Shown here piece after piece: positions 38,323-46,367 of a stretch of DNA of 64,000 nt. The DNA comes from Streptoalloteichus hindustanus (GTDB lineage: Bacteria; Actinomycetota; Actinomycetes; Mycobacteriales; Pseudonocardiaceae). The position numbers and the translations under genes were made by a program. The notes beneath the pieces are model-generated. The model was not told the DNA's origin, ran no database searches, and saw only the letters and a program-made list of their open reading frames with translations. The stretch's first letter is position 1. Every line of letters begins with the position of its first letter. The stretch lies in contig NZ_FQVN01000004.1 in assembly GCF_900129375.1 (NCBI RefSeq), positions 616,041 to 680,040 of the forward strand. The letters run 5' to 3'.

Positions 38323-39327
38323 ATGACCGGTAGGAGCACACCGGACCGTCGCACCATCCACTCGGCGTTGGCCGTCGCCGGCCGGGCGCCCTCGCTGCAC
38401 AACACCCAGCCCTGGCGGTGGGAGGTCGACGCGCACTCGGTGCGCCTGCACGCCGACCGGTCCCGGCAGCTCCCCGCGACCGACCCCGCCGGGCGGCAGC
38501 TCGTCATCAGTTGCGGGGCCGCCCTCCACCACGCCCGGGTCGCCTTCGCCGCGCTGGGCTGGCGCGTGACGGCGCACCGACTGCCCCGCCCCGACCAGCC
38601 GGACCACCTGGCCACCCTGGAGTTCGTCCGCCACCCCGAGATCGACCCGGACGAGGTGGCGTTGGCGTTGGCCGCCTCCCGGCGCCACACCGACCGGCGG
38701 CCGTTCCTGCCCGACGCCGTCCCGCGTCCGGTGCTGGACCGGTTGACGAGCGCCGCCGCCGAACAGGGCGCGCGGTGGGTCGTCGTCGACCAACCCACCG
38801 CGCGTCGCGAGCTCGTGGTCGCCATCGGCCACGCCGACGCCACCCAGCGGGCCGATCCCGCCTACCGCACCGAACTCGCCGCGTGGGCCGGCCGCTCCGG
38901 CGTGGCCGACGAGGGCGTGCCCGCCGCCAACCTCCCGGACCGGCGGCCAGGGGACCGGGGCATGCCCGCCCGGGACTTCCAGCAGGCCGGGCTCGGTTCG
39001 CTGGCGGCGCCCCACGCCGTCGACGACGGCGCGGCGCTGGGCGTGCTGGCCACCGACGGCGACGACCAGGGCTCCTGGCTGGCCGCCGGGGAGTCCCTCA
39101 GCGCCGTCCTGCTGGCCGCGACCGACAGCGGGTTGGCCACCTGCCCCCTCAGCCAGGTGCCCGAGGTCGAGCCGGCTCGGGACCTGGTCCGGACGGCGGC
39201 CCTGGGTGGCTCCGGCCAACCCCAGATCGTCCTGCGGCTGGGCTGGCCGGCCGGCGACCCCCTGGGCATCCCCGCCACCGCCCGGCGCCCCCTCGCCGAG
39301 ACGGTCTCCGTGCCCCCTCCCTGGTGA
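38323..39327 (+). CDS. Acg-type nitroreductase family protein
   Basis: 334 residues. Features: AGRAPSLHNTQPWRWEV, QLVISCGAALHHARVA, RRHTDRRPFLPDAVPRP, and C-terminal ATDSGLATCPLSQVPEVEPA with QIVLRLGWPAG. GGGAG 7 nt before the ATG; the upstream 149 nt hold neither a clear DosR box nor a terminator. Paralogue of the 16.5-kb gene but only distantly similar. Confidence 0.88.
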   Translation: MTGRSTPDRRTIHSALAVAGRAPSLHNTQPWRWEVDAHSVRLHADRSRQLPATDPAGRQLVISCGAALHHARVAFAALGWRVTAHRLPRPDQPDHLATLEFVRHPEIDPDEVALALAASRRHTDRRPFLPDAVPRPVLDRLTSAAAEQGARWVVVDQPTARRELVVAIGHADATQRADPAYRTELAAWAGRSGVADEGVPAANLPDRRPGDRGMPARDFQQAGLGSLAAPHAVDDGAALGVLATDGDDQGSWLAAGESLSAVLLAATDSGLATCPLSQVPEVEPARDLVRTAALGGSGQPQIVLRLGWPAGDPLGIPATARRPLAETVSVPPPW

Positions 39328-39477
39328 CCGCGGTGACCGGCTTCGACGCGCCGGACGAGCCCGGCTCGTGGCGCGCCGGGGACTGTCGGCGAGGGGGCCA
39401 CGACGTCGAAGGTCGGTGGCCGCCCGCCACGCGACCCAGGCTCGCGCGGTGGGCGATCTGGTCGTCGCGTTCCGGTC

Positions 39478-39912
39478 AGGTGAACGCGATGCGCCGGGTG
39501 CGCAGCGCTGTGCGGGTTGACCGGTGCGAGTACGCCTTGTCCGCGATCACCGCCTCGGGCCGGACGCGGGGGTCCCGGCCCGGGGGCGGGCAACACGGAT
39601 GCCGTCGAGCAGTGGCAGCGGTTGCGGGTTGTCCCCGGCCTGACCGGGTGTGATCAGGATGCGCAACGGCAGAGGCGCGTCCGTCGACCACGAGGTGGAT
39701 CTTGGTGCTCAGTCCGCCCCGGGCCGCTCGTGCGCAACCTTCCACGGTTCGCACCGGTCGGGCAGGTCCCACCACGGAGCGCCGGGGCGCAGCCACCACA
39801 GGATCGCGTTGATCACCTGGCGGTGATCCCGCCACCCGCGACCACACCCCGACACCGGTAACAGCGGCTCGACCGCCGCCCACGCCCGATCGGTCAGCTC
39901 ACCACGCCCAAC
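39478..39912 (-). pseudogene. degenerate IS5-family transposase
   Basis: Pieces of one transposase in different frames. The N-terminal piece (TVGRGELTDRAWAAVEPLLP, INAILWWLRPGAPWWDLPDR) ends in a stop; the middle (GGLSTKIHLVVDGR) follows after the loss of the segment that should hold the first catalytic Asp. It then shifts frame (PLRILITPGQAGDNPQPLPL) and shifts again (VRPEAVIADKAYSHRSTRTA). At least two frameshifts and a deletion make it inactive. No inverted ends recognised. About 130 nt on either side show no gene. Confidence 0.85.
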
Positions 39913-40045
39913 CGTGCGCCAGAACCACCAGACACCCCGATCTCCGACTCACAGGACACCGCCCAAGCCCTCACAGGCGTGAGTGGTCCGGCTTTCCATG
40001 ACGACTCGCCGAGTCCGCGTCGAGAAACCACGCGGAGCGCGGGGT

Positions 40046-40960
40046 TCAGCCGACCGGGTTGCGCACCACCGCCACCGGGCAGGGCGCGTGGTGCAGGGCC
40101 GCGTGGCTGGTCGAGCCGAGCAGCATGCCGGTGACGCTGCCCCGGCCGCGGGCTCCGAGGACCAGGAGCTGGGCGTGCTCGCTCCCAGCCGTCGTCAACA
40201 GCGCCCTGGCGGGCCGTTCCGGCACCACCCGCACCTCGACGGGGACCTCGGGATACTCCTCGCGCCACCGCACCAGCCGGTCCAGCAGGGCCTGTTCGGC
40301 GCGGTGGCGCTGCTCGTCCCAGCCGACGTCGGCGGTCAGCAGGTGCGTGAGGAAGTCGCTGTCCACCGGGTTGTGCCAGGCGTGGACGGCCAGGAGCGGC
40401 ACGTTCCGGTCGGTCGCGGCGCGCAGGGCGAAGTCCACCGCCGCGTCGCTCAGGGGTGAGAGGTCCACCCCCACCATCACCGGCCCCTCCGCCGGCGCCC
40501 CCTCCGTCAACGATGCCGTGGCGTCCGCGCCCGTGCGCACCACGACCACCGGGCAGTGCCCCGCCGACGCCAGAGCCACTCCCACCGACCCCACCATCAG
40601 GCCCGTGAAGCCACCCAGCCCCCGACTGCCCACCACCACGAGCCGCGCCTCCCGGGACCGGTCGATGAGCACCGCCGTCGGCGACGCGGTCACCAGGTGG
40701 CCCCGCACCTCGACGGACGGCTCCTCCGCCCGGCACGTCGCCACGGCCTCGGCCAGCACGGCGTTCGCCGCGTCCCGCAGGGCCTGGTGGCCGCCCTGGA
40801 CCAGCCAGCCACCGGGAGTGCGCACCACCGGCCACAGCGACGCGTGCACCACGTCCAGCGGGGCCTTCCGGCGGCCCGCCTCTCGGGCCGCCCACCGCGC
40901 CGCCCGCTGCGCGCTCGTCGAACCGTCCACCCCGACCACGACCGGTCCCACCGCGCGCAT
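40046..40960 (-). CDS. tandem universal stress protein
   Basis: 304 residues, two USP domains (PVVVGVDGSTSAQRAARWAA; PVMVGVDLSPLSDAAVDFAL), each with the ATP loop: GSRGLGGFTGLMVGSVGVAL and GARGRGSVTGMLLGSTSHAA. ATG follows GGAGGAGG. A DosR-type promoter with correct spacing lies directly upstream. Confidence 0.93.
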   Translation of the reverse strand: MRAVGPVVVGVDGSTSAQRAARWAAREAGRRKAPLDVVHASLWPVVRTPGGWLVQGGHQALRDAANAVLAEAVATCRAEEPSVEVRGHLVTASPTAVLIDRSREARLVVVGSRGLGGFTGLMVGSVGVALASAGHCPVVVVRTGADATASLTEGAPAEGPVMVGVDLSPLSDAAVDFALRAATDRNVPLLAVHAWHNPVDSDFLTHLLTADVGWDEQRHRAEQALLDRLVRWREEYPEVPVEVRVVPERPARALLTTAGSEHAQLLVLGARGRGSVTGMLLGSTSHAALHHAPCPVAVVRNPVG

Positions 40961-40988
40961 GGCCCGCCTCCTCCGTCTCGACGTGCCC

Positions 40989-41031
40989 AGCATGCGGCGA
41001 CCCCGTCCAGGTCGGCAGGGCAGAAGGTCCC
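40989..41031 (-). promoter_or_regulatory. predicted DosR-type promoter for the 41-kb stress protein
   Basis: Box GGGACCTTCTGCCC (41018-41031), 23 nt, then CATGCT (40989-40994). It begins 8 nt after the stop of the upstream P-type ATPase gene, giving the stress protein its own start. Confidence 0.6.
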
Positions 41032-41038
41032 CCGCCCT

Positions 41039-43714
41039 TCAGGCGTCCCGCTCTTCCGGCGCCGGGACGGGCCGGGCCGCCGGCCGCCGGCGAGGCGCTC
41101 GCCCCGAGCTGGCGCCCGCTGTCCGTCGCCGCGTCGAGAGCGCCCGCACGGCCTTGTCGGCGCCGTCCGCGAGCAGGACGGCGGGAACCGCGCACAGCGC
41201 CAGCGCCCAACCCCACGGGCTCGGCGTGGTGCCGCCCAGCAGGGCGGGCACGTACGGCGCGGACAGCACCGCCAGCAACACGGCCAGTTCGAACACCACC
41301 GCGAACCACAGCAGGGTGTTGCCCCGCAGGCCCACCCGCCCGACCCAGCGGGTCTCGCTGCGGCAGGCGAAGGCGTTGGCGAGCTGGCCGAACACGACCG
41401 CGGCGAAGGCGGTGCCGGAGGCCGTGGCGAGCAGGCCGGCCGGGGCGTCCTGCCCCAGCCGCCACCCGCCGCCGAGCAGCACCAGCACGAACGCGCCCAC
41501 CGCGACCAGGGCCTCGGTCGGGCCGAGGACGGCGAAGGCGCGGCGCACCACGCCCCCGTCGATCAGGCGGCCGCGACGGGCCGGCCCGGCCATCGTGCGG
41601 GAGTGCGGCGGCTCGGCGCCGAGCGCGAGGGCGGGCAGCAGGTCGGTGCCGATGTCCAGGGCGAGGATCTGCAGGACCGACAGCGCCAGCGGGACGGACC
41701 CGCCCGAGAGCGCCCACACGACGAACGGCGCCAGCTCGGCCACGTTGTCGGTCAGGTGGTAGGTCAGGAAGCGTCGGATGTTGGCGAAGGTGGCCCTGCC
41801 CAGCTCCACCGCGCCGACGATCGTGGCGAAGTGGTCGTCCAGCAGCACCAGGTCGGCCGCCTCCCTGGCCACGTCGGTCCCGGAGGCCCCCATGGCGACG
41901 CCGATGTCGGCGGCGCGCAGGGCGGGGCCGTCGTTGACCCCGTCCCCGGTCATCGCCACGACGTGCCCCCTGGCCTGGAGCGCCCGCGCGATGCGGAGCT
42001 TGTCCTCGGGCGTGACCCGGGCGACCACCACGCCGTCGCGGTCCAGCAGGCGCCCCAGGGCGGCCTCGTCGGGTGGCAGGTCCCCGCCCGCCACCACCAG
42101 CTCGTCCTGGCCGAGCAGGCCCACCTCGCGGGCGATGGCGGCGGCGGTGGCCGGGTGGTCGCCGGTGATCATCGCGACCCGGATGCCGGCGCGGCGGCAG
42201 GAGGCGATGGCAGCGGCGACGTCGGGTCGGGGCGGGTCCTCCAGCCCGACCAGCCCCAGCAACTCCAGGTCGTGCTCGGGGTCGTCGGCCGCGGCCGGGA
42301 CGGGGGCGCGCCGACGCGCGACGGCCAGCACGCGCAGCCCGGTTCGGCTCATCCGCAGGGCGGCGGCCTCGGCGTCCTCGGCGGCCTCGGGTGGGGCGGC
42401 GCAGCGCGGCAGCACCGAGTCCATGGCCCCGGTGACGTGCACGCCGTCGACGTCGACGACCGAGGAGCGGCGACGCCGGGGGTCGAACGGGTGGCGTTCC
42501 CGGGCGCGGGGTGGCTCGGGCACGCCGGCGCGCGCGGCCAGGACGTGCAGCGCCACCTCCATCGGGTCGCCGACGGGACGCCACGCGTCCTGCTTCCGCA
42601 CGGCGTGCGCGTCGGGGGAGCAGCGCGCGGCGCTGTCGGCCACCGCGCGGACCGCCTCGCGCACGGCCTCCGACGCGAGGACCTCGCCGTCCGGGTCGTA
42701 GCCCTCTCCCCTGACCCGGGCCTCGCCCCGCGGGGTCCACACCCGGACCACGGTCATCTCGTTGCGGGTGAGCGTGCCGGTCTTGTCGCTGCAGATGAAG
42801 GTCGTCGCGCCCAGGGTCTCCACCGACTCCAGCCGCCGCACGAGCGCGTTGCGCCCGGCCATCCGCTGGGCCGCGCGGGCCAGCGACAACGTCACGGTGG
42901 GCAGCAGCCCTTCCGGGACCAGCGCGACGGTCACCCCGATGGCGAACAGGAAACCCGAGGTGGCGTCGAACCCGAGCGCGACCGCCACGCCGAAGAAGAG
43001 GACGCCCACGCCCACCGCGATCGCGCCGACGACGGTGACCACGCGGTGGAGCTGGGCGGACAGGGGGCTGCGGGGCCGGTGGGCGCGCTGGGTGACCACG
43101 GCGATGCCGGCCAGGCGGGTCCCGGAGCCGGTGGCGGACACCAGCCCGACCGCCTGCCCCTCCACGACGTGGGTGCCGGCGTGCAGGGTGGCGCCGGGTT
43201 CGGGGCGGACCGGGACGCTCTCCCCGGTCAGCAGCGACTCGTCGACGGCCAGGCGGTGGGCGCGCAGCAGCGAGAGGTCGGCGCAGACCCGGTCGCCGGC
43301 ATCCAGCAGCACGACGTCGCCGGTGACCAGGTCGGCCGCGTCGACGACGACCGCGCGCCCGTCGCGCCGGACCGTCACCCGACTCGGCAACAGCTCGCGC
43401 AGGCGTTGGGCGGCGAGGTCGGCCCGGTACTCCTGGACGAACGCGAACACGCCGTTGAGCAGGACGACCACGGCGATCGCGACGGCCAGCGCCGGCATCC
43501 CGGCCAGCAGGGCGAGCCCGGCCGCCGCCCAGAGCATGAGGGCGAAGAAGTGCACGAGCTGCGCGGCCAGCATCAGCACCGGGTGCGGACGCCGCGCCGC
43601 GGGCAGCACGTTGGGCCCGTCCCGCCCCAACCGTCGCCTGGCCTCGGCGGAGGTCAGGCCGAGCTGTTCGTCGGTGGCCTCCCGCTGGTCGGGGGTGGAC
43701 CCCACCACGCTCAT
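41039..43714 (-). CDS. P-type cation ATPase with PEGLL motif (Na/K/H-type subgroup)
   Basis: 891 residues with complete catalytic set: actuator SLLTGESVPV, M4 VALVPEGLLPTVTLSLA, phosphorylation FICSDKTGTLTRNEM, hinge TGDGVNDGPALRAADIG, and C-terminal helices from FLTYHLTDNVAELAP. PEGLL rather than PEGLP places it apart from the CtpF-like pump and closer to the Na,K/H,K-type branch; the ion is unknown. AAGGTGA precedes the ATG. The Arg/Pro-rich tail after the last helix is short. Confidence 0.92.
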   Translation of the reverse strand: MSVVGSTPDQREATDEQLGLTSAEARRRLGRDGPNVLPAARRPHPVLMLAAQLVHFFALMLWAAAGLALLAGMPALAVAIAVVVLLNGVFAFVQEYRADLAAQRLRELLPSRVTVRRDGRAVVVDAADLVTGDVVLLDAGDRVCADLSLLRAHRLAVDESLLTGESVPVRPEPGATLHAGTHVVEGQAVGLVSATGSGTRLAGIAVVTQRAHRPRSPLSAQLHRVVTVVGAIAVGVGVLFFGVAVALGFDATSGFLFAIGVTVALVPEGLLPTVTLSLARAAQRMAGRNALVRRLESVETLGATTFICSDKTGTLTRNEMTVVRVWTPRGEARVRGEGYDPDGEVLASEAVREAVRAVADSAARCSPDAHAVRKQDAWRPVGDPMEVALHVLAARAGVPEPPRARERHPFDPRRRRSSVVDVDGVHVTGAMDSVLPRCAAPPEAAEDAEAAALRMSRTGLRVLAVARRRAPVPAAADDPEHDLELLGLVGLEDPPRPDVAAAIASCRRAGIRVAMITGDHPATAAAIAREVGLLGQDELVVAGGDLPPDEAALGRLLDRDGVVVARVTPEDKLRIARALQARGHVVAMTGDGVNDGPALRAADIGVAMGASGTDVAREAADLVLLDDHFATIVGAVELGRATFANIRRFLTYHLTDNVAELAPFVVWALSGGSVPLALSVLQILALDIGTDLLPALALGAEPPHSRTMAGPARRGRLIDGGVVRRAFAVLGPTEALVAVGAFVLVLLGGGWRLGQDAPAGLLATASGTAFAAVVFGQLANAFACRSETRWVGRVGLRGNTLLWFAVVFELAVLLAVLSAPYVPALLGGTTPSPWGWALALCAVPAVLLADGADKAVRALSTRRRTAGASSGRAPRRRPAARPVPAPEERDA

Positions 43715-43830
43715 GTGCCATCACCTTCCGTCCGGCTCGCCGCCGACGCGGCACAGGTTGTGGTCAGAGCCCACACGGCCCGAGGGGTTGCGGCGGTCGG
43801 CGTCGCGGCGGACGCGACGGCGGCGAGCCC

Positions 43831-44880
43831 TCAGCCGGGCAGACCCAGAAGCGCGTTGAGAGACGTCCCGGGACCGTCGTGGCGCTCGCTCCCCCGCGCC
43901 CGCCCCCGCAGCGACGGGCACAGCGGCGGGAACAGCGCCAGGAGCGCGACACCGAGAGCGGTCGCGTCGACGACGGCGCGCACGAGCAACGCGGTCATCG
44001 GCGCGAGGTGGCCGAAGGCCGCGGCGACACCCGCCAGGCCCGGCACGAGCGCCAGGCAGCCGGCGCCGACCGCGCACCGCCTGGCGCGTCGGGCGACGGC
44101 GCCGGCCAGCGGGTTCGCGGTGTCCCGGAGAACCCCGCGTCGGGCCGCCCGGGACGCTCCGGCGGTCATCGCCACCACCGAGGCCGTCAGCAGCGGGAGC
44201 GGCGTCGCGACCAGCAGCACCGACGCGGCCCGCGCCGGCTCCCCGGTCAGCGCCCAGACGACCGCGGCGGCCAGCAGGCCCGCGACGCCGAGCCCGAACC
44301 CGAGCCGACGCAGGGCGTTGACCAGCGCTTCCTCGGCCACCCGCAACGCGACGACCGCGTTCCGCAGGGCCGCGTGGGCGCTGTCGTCGGCGCCCGTGGT
44401 GGCCCACAGCTCGACGTCGGGACCGAGATTGGTGGCGCCGGCCAGGACAGCGCCCCCGGGTGAGCGCCACCGGGGCCGGGTTCCCGCGCCGAGCGCCGAC
44501 TCGTCGAACAGCCCCACGCCGGCGATCCGCCCGTCGACCGGGACCATCTCGCCCTGCCGGACCACCACCAGGTCGCCCGGCCCGACCCGCGCGGCGGGAA
44601 CGGTGCGCACCCCGCGGGTCATCCGCTGGTTCGCCCATCGCGGCGCGGCCCTCCACACCCGGCGCAGGTCCTGCTCCGCCCAGCGGCGAGCCGCCTCCCC
44701 GAGCGCGAGACCGCCGACGAGCACGAGGCCGGCCACGGCGAACAGCGGCGCCCCGCCCGCCACCGCGGCCAGACCCAGAGCGGGCAGGCCGAGCACGACC
44801 GCGGCGGCCAGTCCGAGCCGGTCGCGTCGGACAGGCCGTCGGCCCGACGTCCGTCGCCGCGCGGCGTTGATGGCGTTCAC
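43831..44880 (-). CDS. P-type-ATPase-like membrane protein lacking the catalytic domain
   Basis: 349 residues: two N-terminal helices (GLAAAVVLGLPALGLAAV, PLFAVAGLVLVGGLALGE), an actuator-like domain (ARVGPGDLVVVRQGEMVPVD, then GLFDESALGAGTRPRW), and further helices (LGFGLGVAGLLAAAVVWAL, SVLLVATPLPLLTASVVAMT, MTALLVRAVVDATALGVALL). It resembles heavy-metal P1B pumps, but DESxLTGE has become DESALGAG and there is no DKTGT or GDGxND, so it cannot pump. GTG start after GGAGGTG. Either a decayed pump or a regulatory membrane partner of the neighbouring ATPase. Confidence 0.8.
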   Translation of the reverse strand: MNAINAARRRTSGRRPVRRDRLGLAAAVVLGLPALGLAAVAGGAPLFAVAGLVLVGGLALGEAARRWAEQDLRRVWRAAPRWANQRMTRGVRTVPAARVGPGDLVVVRQGEMVPVDGRIAGVGLFDESALGAGTRPRWRSPGGAVLAGATNLGPDVELWATTGADDSAHAALRNAVVALRVAEEALVNALRRLGFGLGVAGLLAAAVVWALTGEPARAASVLLVATPLPLLTASVVAMTAGASRAARRGVLRDTANPLAGAVARRARRCAVGAGCLALVPGLAGVAAAFGHLAPMTALLVRAVVDATALGVALLALFPPLCPSLRGRARGSERHDGPGTSLNALLGLPG

Positions 44881-44896
44881 GGGACACCTCCGCCCC

Positions 44897-44921
44897 GACC
44901 GCGCGTCAAGGGCGCGCGGTC
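44897..44921 (-). terminator. 9-bp hairpin after the DUF1918 gene
   Basis: GACCGCGCG pairs with CGCGCGGTC around a 7-nt loop, 47 nt beyond the DUF1918 stop and just upstream of the next gene's ribosome site; could be an attenuator. Confidence 0.5.
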
Positions 44922-44967
44922 AAGCCTCGATCGCTGCTCACCTCGGCTGTCGCCACGCCCGGAGCGG

Positions 44968-45189
44968 TCATCCGGCGCGGTCGGCGTGGGACACGGCGTG
45001 GGGCGGCCCCTCGACCACCCGGGCGTCCGGCCCGGGGAACACCAGGCTCACGTGGCCGTTGTCCAGCCACCGCACCACGTACGGCGGGGAGCCGTCGGAG
45101 TGGCGCAGCTCGATGATCTGGCCCTCCCTGCGACCGTCGTCGACCCGGGTTCCCTCGACGACCAGCCAGTTTCCGACACGTGCTCGCAT
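44968..45189 (-). CDS. DUF1918-type small protein
   Basis: 73 residues: MRARVGNWLVVEGTRVDDGR, then GQIIELRHSDGSPPYVVRWL and GHVSLVFPGPDARVV. This is the single-domain DUF1918 layout (a small beta-barrel, function unknown) common in actinobacteria. A TAGCGT -10 lies 59 nt upstream with a DosR-like box at the distal distance, and the gene diverges from a stress protein. Confidence 0.85.
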   Translation of the reverse strand: MRARVGNWLVVEGTRVDDGRREGQIIELRHSDGSPPYVVRWLDNGHVSLVFPGPDARVVEGPPHAVSHADRAG

Positions 45190-45247
45190 GTCGAGCTCCT
45201 TCGGGACGCGCGGGGCCGCCGACGGCGGACCCGCTGATCACGTCCTG

Positions 45248-45343
45248 ACGCTAGGTCGCCGGCACGGGGCGCCGACACCGTCCAACAGACGTCGTGGACC
45301 GGGCCGAAAGCCCCTGATGAACCACGCACCCAGCGGGGAACCT
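45248..45343. promoter_or_regulatory. shared DosR-like box between DUF1918 and a divergent stress protein
   Basis: One perfect box, GGGCCGAAAGCCCC (45301-45314). Rightwards, 23 nt later, lies GAACCT (45338-45343) for the stress protein. Leftwards, TAGCGT (45248-45253) lies 47 nt away, the distal spacing. The same site may therefore serve both directions. Confidence 0.55.
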
Positions 45344-45377
45344 CAGGATAGGCCGACGCCAACCGGAAGGGCCGGCG

Positions 45378-46349
45378 ATGGACGTGGACGACGCGGGACC
45401 GGGACGCATCGTGGTCGGGGTGGACGGCACCGAGGCCGGTTGGCCGGCGGTGCGGTGGGCGGCCGAGGAGGCCGCCGCCCACGGCAGGACGTTGCGGATC
45501 TACCACTGCTGGCGACCGGCGCCCCGCGCCTACTCGTCGCCGGGCGGGGCGGTGCTGCCCGTCGCCGCCAGCCCGGTCGCGCCGAGCCGGGCCGCCGTGG
45601 CCGTGCTGACCGAGGCGCTCCGCGTGGTCGAGGCGGAACGGCCCGACATCCCCCGTGCGGCGCACCTGCTTGAGGGCTTCCCGGCCGCCGCGCTGCGCGC
45701 CGTGGCCCGACCGGGCGACGTGCTGGTGCTGGGGTTGCGCGAGCGCAACCGGGTGGCCGCCCGGTTCCTCGGCTCGACGGCGAGCGACCTCCTCACCCAC
45801 GCGCCCTGCGCGGTCGTCGCCGTTCCCCCGCGCATCCCGGTCGGGGACGGCCCGTTCACCGGCCACGTGGTGGTGGCGGTCAACGGCAGCGCCCACTCGG
45901 CGCCCGCGCTCGGGCTGGGGTTCGCCGAGGCCGCCACCCACCACTGGCCGCTGGCCGTGGTCCACGTCGAACGCCTCGGCAGCGACGTCATCGGCGCCAC
46001 CCGCCGCGAGCCGCGTCAGGAGGCCGAGGTCGTCCCGTTCCCCAACGACTACCCGCTGCTGCGCGACGCGCTCGCCCCGTGGCGGGAGCGCTACCCCGAC
46101 GTCGCGGTGCGCCAGGCCGCGCTGCGCGGCGCGGTGCCGGACGTGCTCGCCGACAGCACCGCGGGAGCGCGCCTGGTCGTGCTCGGCCGTCCCCGCCACC
46201 CGTGGCTCCCGGTCCGGGTGGTCGACCTCGTGCTGGGCAGGGCCGGTTGCCCGGTCGCGGTGGCCCCGTCGCCGCCGTCGACCCCGCACGGCACCGGCGT
46301 TCCCGGCGTTCCTGGCGTTCCCGGCGTCCCGCCCGTCGAGCACCACTGA
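45378..46349 (+). CDS. tandem universal stress protein
   Basis: 323 residues. The first domain (RIVVGVDGTEAGWPAVRWAA) has the loop GLRERNRVAARFLGSTASDL; the second (HVVVAVNGSAHSAPALGLGF) has a degenerate loop (GRPRHPWLPVRVVDLVLG). The C-terminus ends in GVPGVPGVPGVP, encoded by 9-bp repeats at about 46298-46333. It starts a rightward set with TreT, GalT and another stress protein, 18 nt before the next gene. Confidence 0.88.
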   Translation: MDVDDAGPGRIVVGVDGTEAGWPAVRWAAEEAAAHGRTLRIYHCWRPAPRAYSSPGGAVLPVAASPVAPSRAAVAVLTEALRVVEAERPDIPRAAHLLEGFPAAALRAVARPGDVLVLGLRERNRVAARFLGSTASDLLTHAPCAVVAVPPRIPVGDGPFTGHVVVAVNGSAHSAPALGLGFAEAATHHWPLAVVHVERLGSDVIGATRREPRQEAEVVPFPNDYPLLRDALAPWRERYPDVAVRQAALRGAVPDVLADSTAGARLVVLGRPRHPWLPVRVVDLVLGRAGCPVAVAPSPPSTPHGTGVPGVPGVPGVPPVEHH

Positions 46350-46367
46350 GCCGGACCAGGAGGAGCT

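Noticed and set aside
43768..43781. DosR-like box upstream of the PEGLL-type ATPase
   Set aside because: GGGCCGTGTGGGCT matches only one half, and no -10-like hexamer lies 23 nt away.
40556..45673. A very long open frame (1705 codons) on the plus strand
   Set aside because: It is antisense to two complete P-type ATPases, a stress protein and others with clear motifs; its translation is low-complexity Arg/Gly/Pro/His, the usual shadow of GC-rich genes.
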